Source of the DNA: Planctomycetota bacterium
GTDB taxonomy: Bacteria > Planctomycetota > SZUA-567 > JAFGNG01
Assembly (NCBI GenBank): GCA_016927125.1
Contig: JAFGNG010000190.1
Span: 1 to 9,399, forward strand
Reading direction: 5' to 3'
Length of the DNA: 9,399 nt
Shown: piece after piece, positions 1-6,603 of the stretch
Layout: each line of letters starts with the position of its first letter
How positions within the stretch are numbered: the first letter of the stretch is position 1
Position numbers and translations under genes: made by a program
Notes under the pieces: model-generated
Told to the model about the DNA's origin: nothing
Seen by the model: only the letters and a program-made list of their open reading frames with translations
Databases searched by the model: none

Positions 1-986
1 CAACCGTGGCTGGCCGCGACCTGACTGCCAGCGATGTCCTCGCCTTTATCCAGGAGTACGCGCAACCGGCAAGGATTCGTGGGCCGGTGGAAATATTGAT
101 CCGCAATAAGCAGGTACTGCATGAAGCTGAGAAGCTCGGGCTGCTGCCGGCCCCGCTGGATATTGAAAAAGTTATTTCCGACATCCGGGAGGAGATTGCC
201 ACGCAGAACCGGATGCGACACAGCACAGTGCACCTGACCCTCAATGGCCTGCTGGAAAGCCAGGGGCGCACCCTGGAGGAATTTAAAGACAGCCTGCAGA
301 TCCGCGCGGAGGCGGCCAGATTGAAACTGCTGGGGAGTGCATTATCCGATGAAGCCTTGGCACAGGAGTATGAAAACAATCAAGCTGACTACCTGATCAT
401 CAAGTGCAGCCACATTCTCCTGGCATATGATTCGGAGCGACCTTATAACCCGAAGGATGTAACTGTGGAACAAAAAGAGGCCATCCACAAAATTTCTGAA
501 GAAGTGGAGAAGCTGCTGCAGGAAGATAATGATTATCCGCTCGTGGCGCTACCGGTTTTTGAAAAACTTGTCCGGACTTATACCTCCTGCCCCTCGCGCG
601 TCTGGAAGGGGGATATTGGTTATACCGCCAACACCCCTGCCCTGGCACCCTTTCTGCCGCCGATGGCGTATAACCTGGATTTCCTGCATGACGACGCCAA
701 CCGCGCGTATTCTCCGATCAGCGCCCGCTTCGCCCTGCTGCTGCCGGAGTTTTTACCAACCGTGCGCGCGTTGCGGGATGGCGAGGTGAGCAAGCCGATT
801 GAAACCTCTTACGGCATCCATATCTTCCGGCGTGATGAAGCCCGTTACCCAACCCATTGGCAGGCCATCCGGGGATTGTTATATGATCACCGCCGCCAGC
901 GCTTGACCTTGGAGCTTGATCAGAAGCTGCAAGAGAAATATCCGGTGAAGTATTACTGGGAGATCTTGAAGAAGGAAGAGGATTAA
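1..986 (+). CDS. Parvulin (PpiC/SurA-type) peptidyl-prolyl cis-trans isomerase, 5' partial
   Basis: This is the C-terminal part of a SurA/PrsA-like folding factor that isomerises X-Pro bonds, probably in the periplasm or at the outer face of the membrane. The frame has no stop back to base 1. The GTG at base 6 is the first possible start, but it sits inside what looks like the SurA N-terminal chaperone domain, so the true start and any signal peptide are probably outside the window. Numbering from that GTG, residues 1-125 are helical chaperone sequence. The parvulin domain follows, with CSHILL at 134-139 (catalytic-site His136), GDIGY at 202-206, and GEVSKPIET...GIHIF at 259-274 (His272). About 52 residues separate GDIGY from GEVS, where the family usually has about 20, so there is an insertion near 207-245. 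The tail is basic and acidic and ends in EED. The family is confident; the client proteins are unknown. Confidence 0.88.
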   Translation, partial: TVAGRDLTASDVLAFIQEYAQPARIRGPVEILIRNKQVLHEAEKLGLLPAPLDIEKVISDIREEIATQNRMRHSTVHLTLNGLLESQGRTLEEFKDSLQIRAEAARLKLLGSALSDEALAQEYENNQADYLIIKCSHILLAYDSERPYNPKDVTVEQKEAIHKISEEVEKLLQEDNDYPLVALPVFEKLVRTYTSCPSRVWKGDIGYTANTPALAPFLPPMAYNLDFLHDDANRAYSPISARFALLLPEFLPTVRALRDGEVSKPIETSYGIHIFRRDEARYPTHWQAIRGLLYDHRRQRLTLELDQKLQEKYPVKYYWEILKKEED

Positions 987-1087
987 TTAAACCGCGTATA
1001 TCATAAGAAGTTTTGGAGAAGAGTGCATGCAAAGACAATGCGAAAAATGCGGTGAGAAGGTGAAATGATTAGCAGAATGAAATTAAC
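987..1087. other. Convergent spacer between the isomerase gene and ligA
   Basis: The two flanking genes point at each other across 101 bases. I see no GC-rich hairpin followed by a T-run on either strand. GCATGC at 1025-1030 is a short palindrome only. Apart from the 13-codon frame described separately, nothing is recognised here. Confidence 0.5.
1027..1068 (+). CDS. Possible 13-codon micro-ORF or zinc-ribbon gene remnant (CxxCG)
   Basis: The spacer after the isomerase gene holds an ATG frame of 13 codons, MQRQCEKCGEKVK, ending in TGA. A GGAG sits about nine bases upstream, inside TTTTGGAGAAGAG, which is a good ribosome binding site. CxxCG so close to an N-terminus is how many small zinc-ribbon proteins begin, such as the McsA/UvrB-motif type. 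A single knuckle cannot form a full zinc ribbon. It may therefore be the stub of a decayed or truncated downstream gene, or chance. The ATG is 38 bases beyond the isomerase stop in the same direction, so it could be co-transcribed. The identification is weak. Confidence 0.2.
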   Translation: MQRQCEKCGEKVK

Positions 1088-3202
1088 TTAACTTTCTAAC
1101 AATTCCAGCAAGTCCGTTTCATCCAGAATAATAATATCCAGTTCCTGCGCTTTATCCAGCTTACTACCCGCATTCTCACCCGCTACCACGTAATCGGTTT
1201 TCTTGCTGACCGATTCGGAGACCTTCGCTCCCTTCGCCAAGAGCATCTTCTTGGCATCGCTGCGCTTGAGAGTCGGCAGCGTGCCGGTGAGGACAAAGGT
1301 CTTGCCGGCTACGGGGCTGGAGGTATCGATCTTTTCTAATGCCTCCATCACCACCCCGGTTTCCTGCAGGCGTTGCAGGGAAGTTTTGTTTCTGTCGTTG
1401 GCGAAGAAGTCAATGATTGCCTCTGCCATTTTGGGGCCGATCTCAGGAATGGCTTCCAGTTCCTCTGCCGTTGCTTTGCTCAAATTCTCCAGCGAGCCGA
1501 AATTCTGCGCCAGCAGCCTCGCGCCGGCTGTACCTACGAGCGGGATATTAATCGCTGCCAGCACCTGCTCCAGCCCGCGGGTTTTACTCTGAGATATGGA
1601 AGTAACTAAATTATTTGCTGACTTGTTTTTTATGCCCTTATCTTTCAGAGAAGTAAGATCATTAACTGTGAGGCGGTATATGTCAGCATAATCACTAACC
1701 ATGTCTTTATCGAGCAGGAGATCGATCATCGCCGGTCCCAAGCCCTCAATATCCATGGCCGGGCGGCTGCCGAAGTAAATCAGCCGCTCACGCAACTGCG
1801 CCGGGCAGGAGACATTGTTGCATTGGTGCGAAACCCTTTTGACGACTTCACCCTTTTCCTTCTTGCTGGTTACAACCCGCAAGACCTTGCCGCCACAGGA
1901 GGGACAGGTTGTTGGCTCCGCAAAAACCTTTTCCTTGCCGGTACGCTTCTCTGCCAATGAGCGAACTACCTGCGGGATAATCTCGCCCGCCTTTTCGATC
2001 ACCACCTGGTCGCCGATCCGGATATCCTTGCGGGCAATCTCCCCCGCGTTATGCAGGCTCGCATGCTGCACCCGGCTGCCGGCCAGGAAGACCGGCTCGA
2101 GATCCGCGACCGGGGTGAGCGCCCCGGTCTTGCCGACCTGGATCCGGATATCCTTCAGCGTGGTGACGGCCTGTTCCGCCGCGTATTTATACGCAATCGC
2201 CCAGCTCGGGCTCTTAACAGTAGTCCCCAGGGCTTCGCGCTGTGAGAGGCTGTTGACCTTGATCACCAGCCCGTCAATATCGTAATCCAACTCCTTGCGC
2301 TGTTCCTCCCATTCATCGCGGAATGCCAGGATCTCCTCAACGGTTTTACAAACGCAGTATGCTGGATTAACCGGGCAGCCATAACTTTCTATAGTTTTAA
2401 GGACTTCAGCATGGGTTTTGAATTCAGCGCCTTCAGCATATCCTACGCCATACAGCCAGAGGGAGAGCCCCCGCCGGGCAGACTCTTCGCTGTCCAAGAG
2501 CTTCAGGGTACCAGCCGCAGCATTCCGAGGGTTGGCGAAGGGGGCAAGCTCGCGTCGCAGGGTCTTGCCCAGCTTCTCCAGCTCAAGGTTGATCTCTTTG
2601 ATCTCAGTATTTTTAGCTTCGATCTCCAGATTCAATTCATTGAATCGGCTGCGCCTGAGATATACCTCCCCGCGCAGTTCAATCACTGCTGGTGGATTGC
2701 TAAAGAGGTTGCCTCCTTTTAGGGTCTTCGGGGTTTCCTTGATCCCCAAGACATTCTCCGTGACATCCTCTCCCACACGGCCATTGCCCCGGGTTGCCGC
2801 GCGTACCAGCTTGCCATTCTCATAGAGGAGGGAGACCGCCAGGCCATCGATCTTCAGTTCAACCACGTACTCCAAGGCTTCCTCAGCGAGATTTTTACGC
2901 ATCCGCTCATCAAATTTCCGCAGTTCGATTTCATCGTAAGTATTGTTAATGGAGAGCATGGGGATGCGATGCTCCACCGGTGCAAGCGTCGGACTGGGTC
3001 TACCGCCCACTTGCTGCGTAGGGCTGTCCGGGGAGACCAGTTCGGGATACTCTTTCTCAAGAGCTACTAACTCCGCCAAGAGGCGATCATACTCCAGGTC
3101 GGAGATTTCCGGGGAGTCGTCTTCATAATAAAGTTTATTATGCTGGGTAATCTGCTCTTGCAGGTCGCGGATACGTTGGGCAGGAGATTCTTTTTTAGCC
3201 AT
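1088..3202 (-). CDS. ligA: NAD-dependent DNA ligase LigA
   Basis: LigA seals nicks in duplex DNA during replication and repair, using NAD+ to adenylate its active-site lysine. At 704 residues it is slightly longer than the usual 670. In order: the Ia NMN-binding region with LYYEDDSPEISDLEYD (24-39); adenylation motif KIDG with Lys117; RGEVYL (177-182); FANPRNAAAG (222-231); DGLVIKVN (310-317); OB fold with the VGKTGALTPVA segment (356-366); a four-Cys zinc finger (Cys433, 436, 461, 466); helix-hairpin-helix repeats (about 480-600); and a C-terminal BRCT domain (about 632-704, GKTFVLTGTL). All key residues are present. Two loops are long: a hydrophilic Glu/Lys-rich segment near 191-219, and the zinc-finger loop, with 24 residues between the inner Cys pairs against about 14 in E. 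coli. The ATG has only a weak AGG seven bases upstream. It is the last gene of the minus-strand run, 43 bases after the hydrolase gene. Confidence 0.98.
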   Translation of the reverse strand: MAKKESPAQRIRDLQEQITQHNKLYYEDDSPEISDLEYDRLLAELVALEKEYPELVSPDSPTQQVGGRPSPTLAPVEHRIPMLSINNTYDEIELRKFDERMRKNLAEEALEYVVELKIDGLAVSLLYENGKLVRAATRGNGRVGEDVTENVLGIKETPKTLKGGNLFSNPPAVIELRGEVYLRRSRFNELNLEIEAKNTEIKEINLELEKLGKTLRRELAPFANPRNAAAGTLKLLDSEESARRGLSLWLYGVGYAEGAEFKTHAEVLKTIESYGCPVNPAYCVCKTVEEILAFRDEWEEQRKELDYDIDGLVIKVNSLSQREALGTTVKSPSWAIAYKYAAEQAVTTLKDIRIQVGKTGALTPVADLEPVFLAGSRVQHASLHNAGEIARKDIRIGDQVVIEKAGEIIPQVVRSLAEKRTGKEKVFAEPTTCPSCGGKVLRVVTSKKEKGEVVKRVSHQCNNVSCPAQLRERLIYFGSRPAMDIEGLGPAMIDLLLDKDMVSDYADIYRLTVNDLTSLKDKGIKNKSANNLVTSISQSKTRGLEQVLAAINIPLVGTAGARLLAQNFGSLENLSKATAEELEAIPEIGPKMAEAIIDFFANDRNKTSLQRLQETGVVMEALEKIDTSSPVAGKTFVLTGTLPTLKRSDAKKMLLAKGAKVSESVSKKTDYVVAGENAGSKLDKAQELDIIILDETDLLELLES

Positions 3203-3245
3203 GGTTTTGCCTGTTTTACGTTAGGGCTTACCTGTTGAAAATTAG

Positions 3246-4109
3246 TCACGCCAGGTCTGTCATAATCGCGGCCACGATCTTCTCGCGCGCATCCTTGGCC
3301 CAGTTTAGGGAATAAAAATTATGGTTTGACCCATTGATAAAGGCAAAGGTTGCGGAAATAGCATGCTCCTCGCAGAACTGCTGGTAATGCTTGAAGGCTT
3401 CGGGGGCTTCGGGATCATTACCACCATAGATAAAATTCGCCGTCCGGGGAAAGTTCTTGAACTGGCCCATGATATCCCGGCTGGAATCCTTCAAGCGCCG
3501 TTGGTCTTGATCTTCCTGTAAGGATCTTTTGATCACCCGCGTCACCCTGCTGATACTGACATCGCCGTGAAACAACCTCTTCCAAGTCACGGTGGAACAA
3601 GCCTTGCGCAGGTATTGCTTGAAGTACCCCTTGGCCTTTTCCCGCCCCTGGGTTGGGGTGGGAGGGGAAAACGGCAGGGTTGAAAGGCACACCAGGTCAG
3701 CGGTTAAACCCGGCCTGAGGGTAGCTGCGCCGATCGCTACATTGCCCCCGGAACAGATTCCGATGAGGGAAATCCGGCGGAATCCCTTGGCGCGGAGAAA
3801 ATCCATGGCGGCGCAGGTATCTTCAATCATGCCGTCAAGGTTAGCCTGCCTGGCATCACCTTCGCTCCGGCCGCGCCCGCTAAAATCAAACCGGAGTGTC
3901 GGGACGCCGCGTTCAGCCAGGAGTCGTCCGAGAGTAACCAGGAGCCGGTGCGGCCCGGTGCCGGTGCCAGCCCAGCCGTGCAGGGTAATGGCAGCGCAGT
4001 CGCTCGGGATCTCATCAGTAAGGGTAAGAATGCCATGCAGGGCAAATCCCGCGCTGGGGAAAGCAATGTCTTCTTCCAGAACCTTGGCATATCCGCTCGC
4101 AACCTGCAT
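3246..4109 (-). CDS. Alpha/beta hydrolase with a Cys at the nucleophile position
   Basis: This 287-residue cytoplasmic-looking protein has no signal peptide and a complete alpha/beta-hydrolase fold. HGWAGTG (44-50) is the oxyanion-region strand end, and RFDFSGRGRSEG (73-84) is the strand-4 loop seen in acyl hydrolases. The nucleophile elbow is GICSGG (117-122). In the normal G-x-Nu-x-G alignment the nucleophile is Cys119, as in dienelactone hydrolases (GxCxG), with Ser120 one residue later. Asp232 (YGGNDPEAPE) and His263 (GSNHNFY) complete a plausible Cys-Asp-His triad. A cap-like insertion spans about 147-222 and is rich in Lys and Arg. The ATG is preceded by AGGGA at six bases and begins 12 bases after the cvpA-like stop codon, so the two are probably co-transcribed. 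The substrate is not evident. Exosortase-associated hydrolases share the Cys elbow style, but no exosortase is here. A BioH-type pimeloyl-ester role is unlikely, because BioH uses Ser. Confidence 0.85.
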   Translation of the reverse strand: MQVASGYAKVLEEDIAFPSAGFALHGILTLTDEIPSDCAAITLHGWAGTGTGPHRLLVTLGRLLAERGVPTLRFDFSGRGRSEGDARQANLDGMIEDTCAAMDFLRAKGFRRISLIGICSGGNVAIGAATLRPGLTADLVCLSTLPFSPPTPTQGREKAKGYFKQYLRKACSTVTWKRLFHGDVSISRVTRVIKRSLQEDQDQRRLKDSSRDIMGQFKNFPRTANFIYGGNDPEAPEAFKHYQQFCEEHAISATFAFINGSNHNFYSLNWAKDAREKIVAAIMTDLA

Positions 4110-4115
4110 CTTAAA

Positions 4116-4120
4116 TCCCT
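4116..4120 (-). promoter_or_regulatory. Ribosome binding site of the alpha/beta hydrolase gene
   Basis: AGGGA on the minus strand lies six bases before the ATG at 4109. It falls in the 12-base gap after the upstream stop codon and supports that start over later in-frame codons. Confidence 0.7.
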
Positions 4121-4121
4121 G

Positions 4122-4691
4122 TTACTTTGTATTGTCCCAGGATTCTCTGGCGGGCTCTTCCGAAGAGCCTCCGGTTACTCCCTTGAGCTTATCAATAATA
4201 CTTTTTGTAGTGGGATGCGCAAGCGCCCAGTCCGCTACGGCCATGAATTTGCTGCCGCAGCAGGAAGCATCAATCGGCCGCCTCAAAGTGTCGGTACCAG
4301 CAAAACCGGTAATCATAATCAAAATCATACTGAGCAGCAGCCCCTTGAGAGCGCCAATTAACCCGCCCGCCAGCCGGTCATAACGCTTGAGTTTGAATTT
4401 TTCCATTAGGTTCTGCAGAAAATGGGCAATCAGCCGGATAATGCCGGTGGTTACCAGAAAGCAGATAAAATATCCCAATGCGTTGGCAAAGAGCTCTTTC
4501 TGGATCCAGGGGCTGATCCACCCCGCCACGTAGGGTCCGCCGAAAAAACCGGCCGCCATCCCGGCAAAGATGCTGAGAAGTCCCGCGACCTGCATCAGCA
4601 GCCCGGTGCCGACGCCAAAGACGAAGCAGATCAGGATCAGGCCGAAGACGCTGATATCAATCCAGTTCAGCACCACCCCGAAGATTTCCAT
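4122..4691 (-). CDS. CvpA-family integral membrane protein
   Basis: This 189-residue inner-membrane protein belongs to the family named after E. coli CvpA, which is needed for colicin V production and is linked to envelope stress tolerance. The molecular role of most members is unknown. Four hydrophobic segments are visible at about 8-28, 30-51, 66-90 and 107-130. The family signature DRLAGGLIGALKG lies at 105-117, at the start of the last membrane segment. The N-terminal NWIDISVFGLIL matches the usual opening, in which an Asp precedes the first helix. A soluble tail from about 131 contains CC at 144-145 and a polar Ser/Glu-rich end. The ATG has AGAGGG five bases upstream. It starts 20 bases after the truA stop and is followed 12 bases later by the hydrolase gene, so it is an inner gene of the run. 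The family call is firm; the function is not. Confidence 0.9.
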   Translation of the reverse strand: MEIFGVVLNWIDISVFGLILICFVFGVGTGLLMQVAGLLSIFAGMAAGFFGGPYVAGWISPWIQKELFANALGYFICFLVTTGIIRLIAHFLQNLMEKFKLKRYDRLAGGLIGALKGLLLSMILIMITGFAGTDTLRRPIDASCCGSKFMAVADWALAHPTTKSIIDKLKGVTGGSSEEPARESWDNTK

Positions 4692-4711
4692 GCGTGCCCT
4701 CTAATCACCAC

Positions 4712-5458
4712 TCACATTCCCGCGGGATAATTAACCCGGACCAGATGCAAACCCGCTGGCGGGGCAGTCGGCCCGGCAGCGGTGCGGTCGCGCTTCTGCA
4801 GAATTTCAATAAACTCATCCGGACTGATTTTACCCCGTCCTACTTCCACCAGGGTGCCGACCAGGCAGCGGACCATCTTGTACAGGAAGCCGTTGCCTTC
4901 GATTTCAAAGCTGAGCCGCCTGCCCTCGCGCCGCCACTCTGCCCTCTCTACAGTGCGGATATTATCCCCGCCGTCACGCTCCGCGTCCGCGAAACTGGTG
5001 AAATCATGTTCGCCTAAAATATACAGAGTCGCCTGGTTTAGCAAATTTTCATCCAGTTCCCACGAGACCCACCAGACCCTCGTAAAATCCAACGCGGGCC
5101 GGGTGGCGGCGTTTTCAATCTCGTAGCGATAGACCTTGCCGAGCGCGGAAAACCGCGCGTGGAAATCCCCCGTCGCTTCCATGGACTCCCGCACCGAGAT
5201 ATCCTTCGGAAGGTGAGCATTTAATGCCCGGGAGAAAGCCTCACCTGGCATGTCGCTGTCAGTCAGAAAATGCGCGACCTGCGCCAGGGCATGGACACCG
5301 CTGTCGGTGCGGCCGGAACCCTCCACCCGGGATTCGTTGCCGGTCAGGGCAAACACTGCTTTTTCCAATTCCCCCTGGATGGTCGGGCCATTAGGCTGGA
5401 TCTGCCAGCCGCAGTAGTTACTGCCGTCATATTCTATTATCAGCTTGATTGTGCGCAT
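4712..5458 (-). CDS. truA: tRNA pseudouridine(38-40) synthase TruA
   Basis: TruA isomerises uridines 38, 39 and 40 in the anticodon arm of many tRNAs to pseudouridine. At 248 residues it has the normal bacterial length. The opening IKLIIEYDGSNYCGWQIQP (4-22) is the conserved first strand. The catalytic motif GSGRTDSGVHALAQVAHF (48-64) carries Asp52, the universal nucleophilic aspartate. KVYRYEI (108-114), HDFTSFA (151-157) and GNGFLYKMVRCLVGTLVEVGRGK (188-210) are the remaining family blocks, and PAGLHLVRVNYP closes the protein. Nothing is missing. The ATG starts nine bases after the upstream TAG, with AGGCGAGG covering that junction as the ribosome binding site. This tight spacing indicates translation coupled to the preceding exported-protein gene. 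Confidence 0.98.
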   Translation of the reverse strand: MRTIKLIIEYDGSNYCGWQIQPNGPTIQGELEKAVFALTGNESRVEGSGRTDSGVHALAQVAHFLTDSDMPGEAFSRALNAHLPKDISVRESMEATGDFHARFSALGKVYRYEIENAATRPALDFTRVWWVSWELDENLLNQATLYILGEHDFTSFADAERDGGDNIRTVERAEWRREGRRLSFEIEGNGFLYKMVRCLVGTLVEVGRGKISPDEFIEILQKRDRTAAGPTAPPAGLHLVRVNYPAGM

Positions 5459-5467
5459 GCGCCTCGC

Positions 5468-6481
5468 CTATTCCCAGTCGTCCAACCTGGCTTGCTTGCC
5501 TGCGATGGTGAAGGAGAGGTCCGCGCTGTCACTTCTTTCCGATAACCGGTCAAGACAGGTCAGCATCAGGACATAATTGCCCGGCGCCAATGTCTCCGGC
5601 ATGATGAAGACGATGTCGCAGAAGCCATCATGCACGGGATGCTGGTACTCGCAGGAAAAACCGCCGTAATTATCCTGCCGCCAGACCACCTGCTGCAATT
5701 CATCCCGGATTTCAATATCAAAGGAAAGATCGACCAGGTATTTATTCTCCCCCAGTTGCTTGAAGCGCGAACCGATGATGTTGACATAAATATCCGTGCT
5801 CTCACCCGGCTTGAAGATCTCAGATGGGCGTGGGGTGTATTGCCCGAGAGTCCTGAATTCCGAGCAGAAGAGCGCCCTCTGGATCTGCAGCGGCATTAGG
5901 GTGCTGGCGGCCTGCCTGGCCCGGTCCAAAAAGATTGCTGCCGCTTTATGGTCGCCGAGGCGTAAATAAGTATATGCCCCCAGGAGGGGCCAGAAGACAT
6001 CGTCTTCCGAGCCTGCGCCTGCGGTTTCAAGATGCTTAATCGCCTTTTCAGGCTGGTTGCTGTAAAGGTAAAAGAGGGCCAGGTTCATCCGCGGTTGTCG
6101 GGCTTTAGGAGAGGACGCGACTTCATTACGCAATAACTGCTTCAGCCTCTCCTCCAACTCCTCCTGGTTGGCTTTCTTAATTGGGGTTTGTTTGGTTCCT
6201 TCAAGATGTTTCTTCGCGGTGGCAATTATCCTCTTCTCATCGCTGGCCAGGTTTTGCGACTGGCTCCGGGCTTCCAACAAACCCTTGAGGTAAATTATAT
6301 CCGCTTCGGTCAATGCCGGAGCCGGTTTATCCTGCATCAGGGGGGCAGTCTCCAGCGCCGCTTCCGCAGCGACGGCAATCGGGCAATTACAAATGAGCGG
6401 CCCCAGCGGGATTCCCACCGCTATCAGGTAAGCCCCAATGGTGAAAAATGTAATTAAGCGGCCTGCGGATTTTATTCGCAT
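5468..6481 (-). CDS. Exported TPR-containing protein with C-terminal beta-rich domain, function unknown
   Basis: I do not recognise a characterised family. The protein has 337 residues if started at the ATG at 6481, which has AAAGGA eight bases upstream. A TTG at 6520 would add 13 residues but has no ribosome site and lies in a hairpin loop. Residues 1-38 form a basic then hydrophobic signal sequence ending AVAAEA; no lipobox is seen, since Cys31 and Cys33 lack a small residue before them. Residues 58-125 are charged and helical. About 131-191 reads as TPR repeats (ALFYLYSNQPEKAIKHLETA, then AYTYLRLGDHKAA). From about 212 comes a strand-rich domain with YTPRPSEIFKPGESTDIYVNI and MPETLAPGNYVLML, like an extracytoplasmic beta-sandwich. 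Cys206, 277, 288 and 309 could pair as disulfides. It is the first gene of the truA-ligA run. A scaffold or envelope role is inference only. Confidence 0.75.
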   Translation of the reverse strand: MRIKSAGRLITFFTIGAYLIAVGIPLGPLICNCPIAVAAEAALETAPLMQDKPAPALTEADIIYLKGLLEARSQSQNLASDEKRIIATAKKHLEGTKQTPIKKANQEELEERLKQLLRNEVASSPKARQPRMNLALFYLYSNQPEKAIKHLETAGAGSEDDVFWPLLGAYTYLRLGDHKAAAIFLDRARQAASTLMPLQIQRALFCSEFRTLGQYTPRPSEIFKPGESTDIYVNIIGSRFKQLGENKYLVDLSFDIEIRDELQQVVWRQDNYGGFSCEYQHPVHDGFCDIVFIMPETLAPGNYVLMLTCLDRLSERSDSADLSFTIAGKQARLDDWE

Positions 6482-6488
6482 CCCGGTA

Positions 6489-6524
6489 ATCCTTTCGCAA
6501 ACGAAGGATGCTCTGTACAAGAGC
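6489..6524 (-). promoter_or_regulatory. Leader with two adjacent hairpins, the second covering the ribosome binding site
   Basis: On the minus strand just before the exported-protein ATG, GCTCT-tgtac-AGAGC (6524 to 6510) is followed directly by ATCCTTCG-tttg-CGAAAGGAT (6509 to 6489). The second stem has eight pairs and one bulged A. Its 3' arm contains AAAGGA, the ribosome binding site at 6490-6495, so the folded RNA would hide it. Neither hairpin is followed by a T-run, so this is not a standard terminator. Control of translation is an inference. Confidence 0.4.
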
Positions 6525-6525
6525 T

Positions 6526-6531
6526 ATTATA
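6526..6531 (-). promoter_or_regulatory. Candidate -10 box (TATAAT) for the exported protein-truA-cvpA-hydrolase-ligA run
   Basis: A perfect TATAAT lies on the minus strand in the 122-base gap between bioA and the exported-protein gene. It would start transcription near 6519 and leave a leader of about 38 bases before the ATG at 6481. No good TTGACA-like -35 hexamer is present at 16-18 bases, and there is no extended -10 TG. The call therefore rests on the box and its position alone. Confidence 0.35.
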
Positions 6532-6601
6532 TATTGTCATGGACAGCACCGCCGATTTCAAGTACCTGCTCTAATAAAGCGGCTTTTGTCTGCAAAATCA
6601 C
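6527..6601 (-). CDS. Possible 24-codon micro-ORF between bioA and the exported-protein gene
   Basis: Just after the bioA stop, a GTG-started frame of 24 codons ends in TAA. Its peptide looks composed rather than random (ILQTKAALLEQVLEIGGAV in the middle), with spacing like one amphipathic helix. No ribosome binding site precedes it, and its stop codon lies within the candidate TATAAT box. It could be a decayed gene fragment or chance. There is no known match that I can name. Confidence 0.15.
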   Translation of the reverse strand: MILQTKAALLEQVLEIGGAVHDNI

Positions 6602-6603
6602 GA

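Noticed and set aside
1815..2285. 156-codon plus-strand open frame opposite ligA
   Set aside because: It mirrors the zinc-finger and OB-fold region of ligA and has no independent support.
3203..3245. Repeated AACAGG words in the spacer between the hydrolase gene and ligA
   Set aside because: There are only two six-base copies in 43 bases, which is too short to call an operator or repeat. The second probably serves as the weak ribosome site of ligA.
3246..4109. The hydrolase as the missing BioH pimeloyl-ACP methyl ester esterase
   Set aside because: It is not in the biotin gene cluster, it has Cys rather than Ser at the elbow, and its cap region does not resemble BioH.
3592..4383. 263-codon plus-strand open frame opposite the hydrolase and the cvpA-like gene
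   Set aside because: It lies antisense to two well-supported genes, has no recognisable motif and reads as low-complexity Ser/Arg/Pro sequence.
6385..6395. Lipoprotein signal at Cys31/Cys33 of the exported TPR protein
   Set aside because: The residue before each Cys is Ile or Asn, not Gly/Ala/Ser, so no lipobox is present. A signal-peptidase I site after AVA or VAA is more likely.
6482..6520. Upstream TTG start for the exported TPR protein
   Set aside because: It would add 13 residues ahead of a signal sequence that is already complete, has no ribosome site, and lies in a hairpin loop. The ATG at 6481 has AAAGGA at good spacing.
6545..6600. Rho-independent terminator after bioA
   Set aside because: The AAAGC/GCTTT pairing near 6577-6587 would leave almost no loop, and there is no following T-run on the minus strand. 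Readthrough from the bio genes cannot be excluded.
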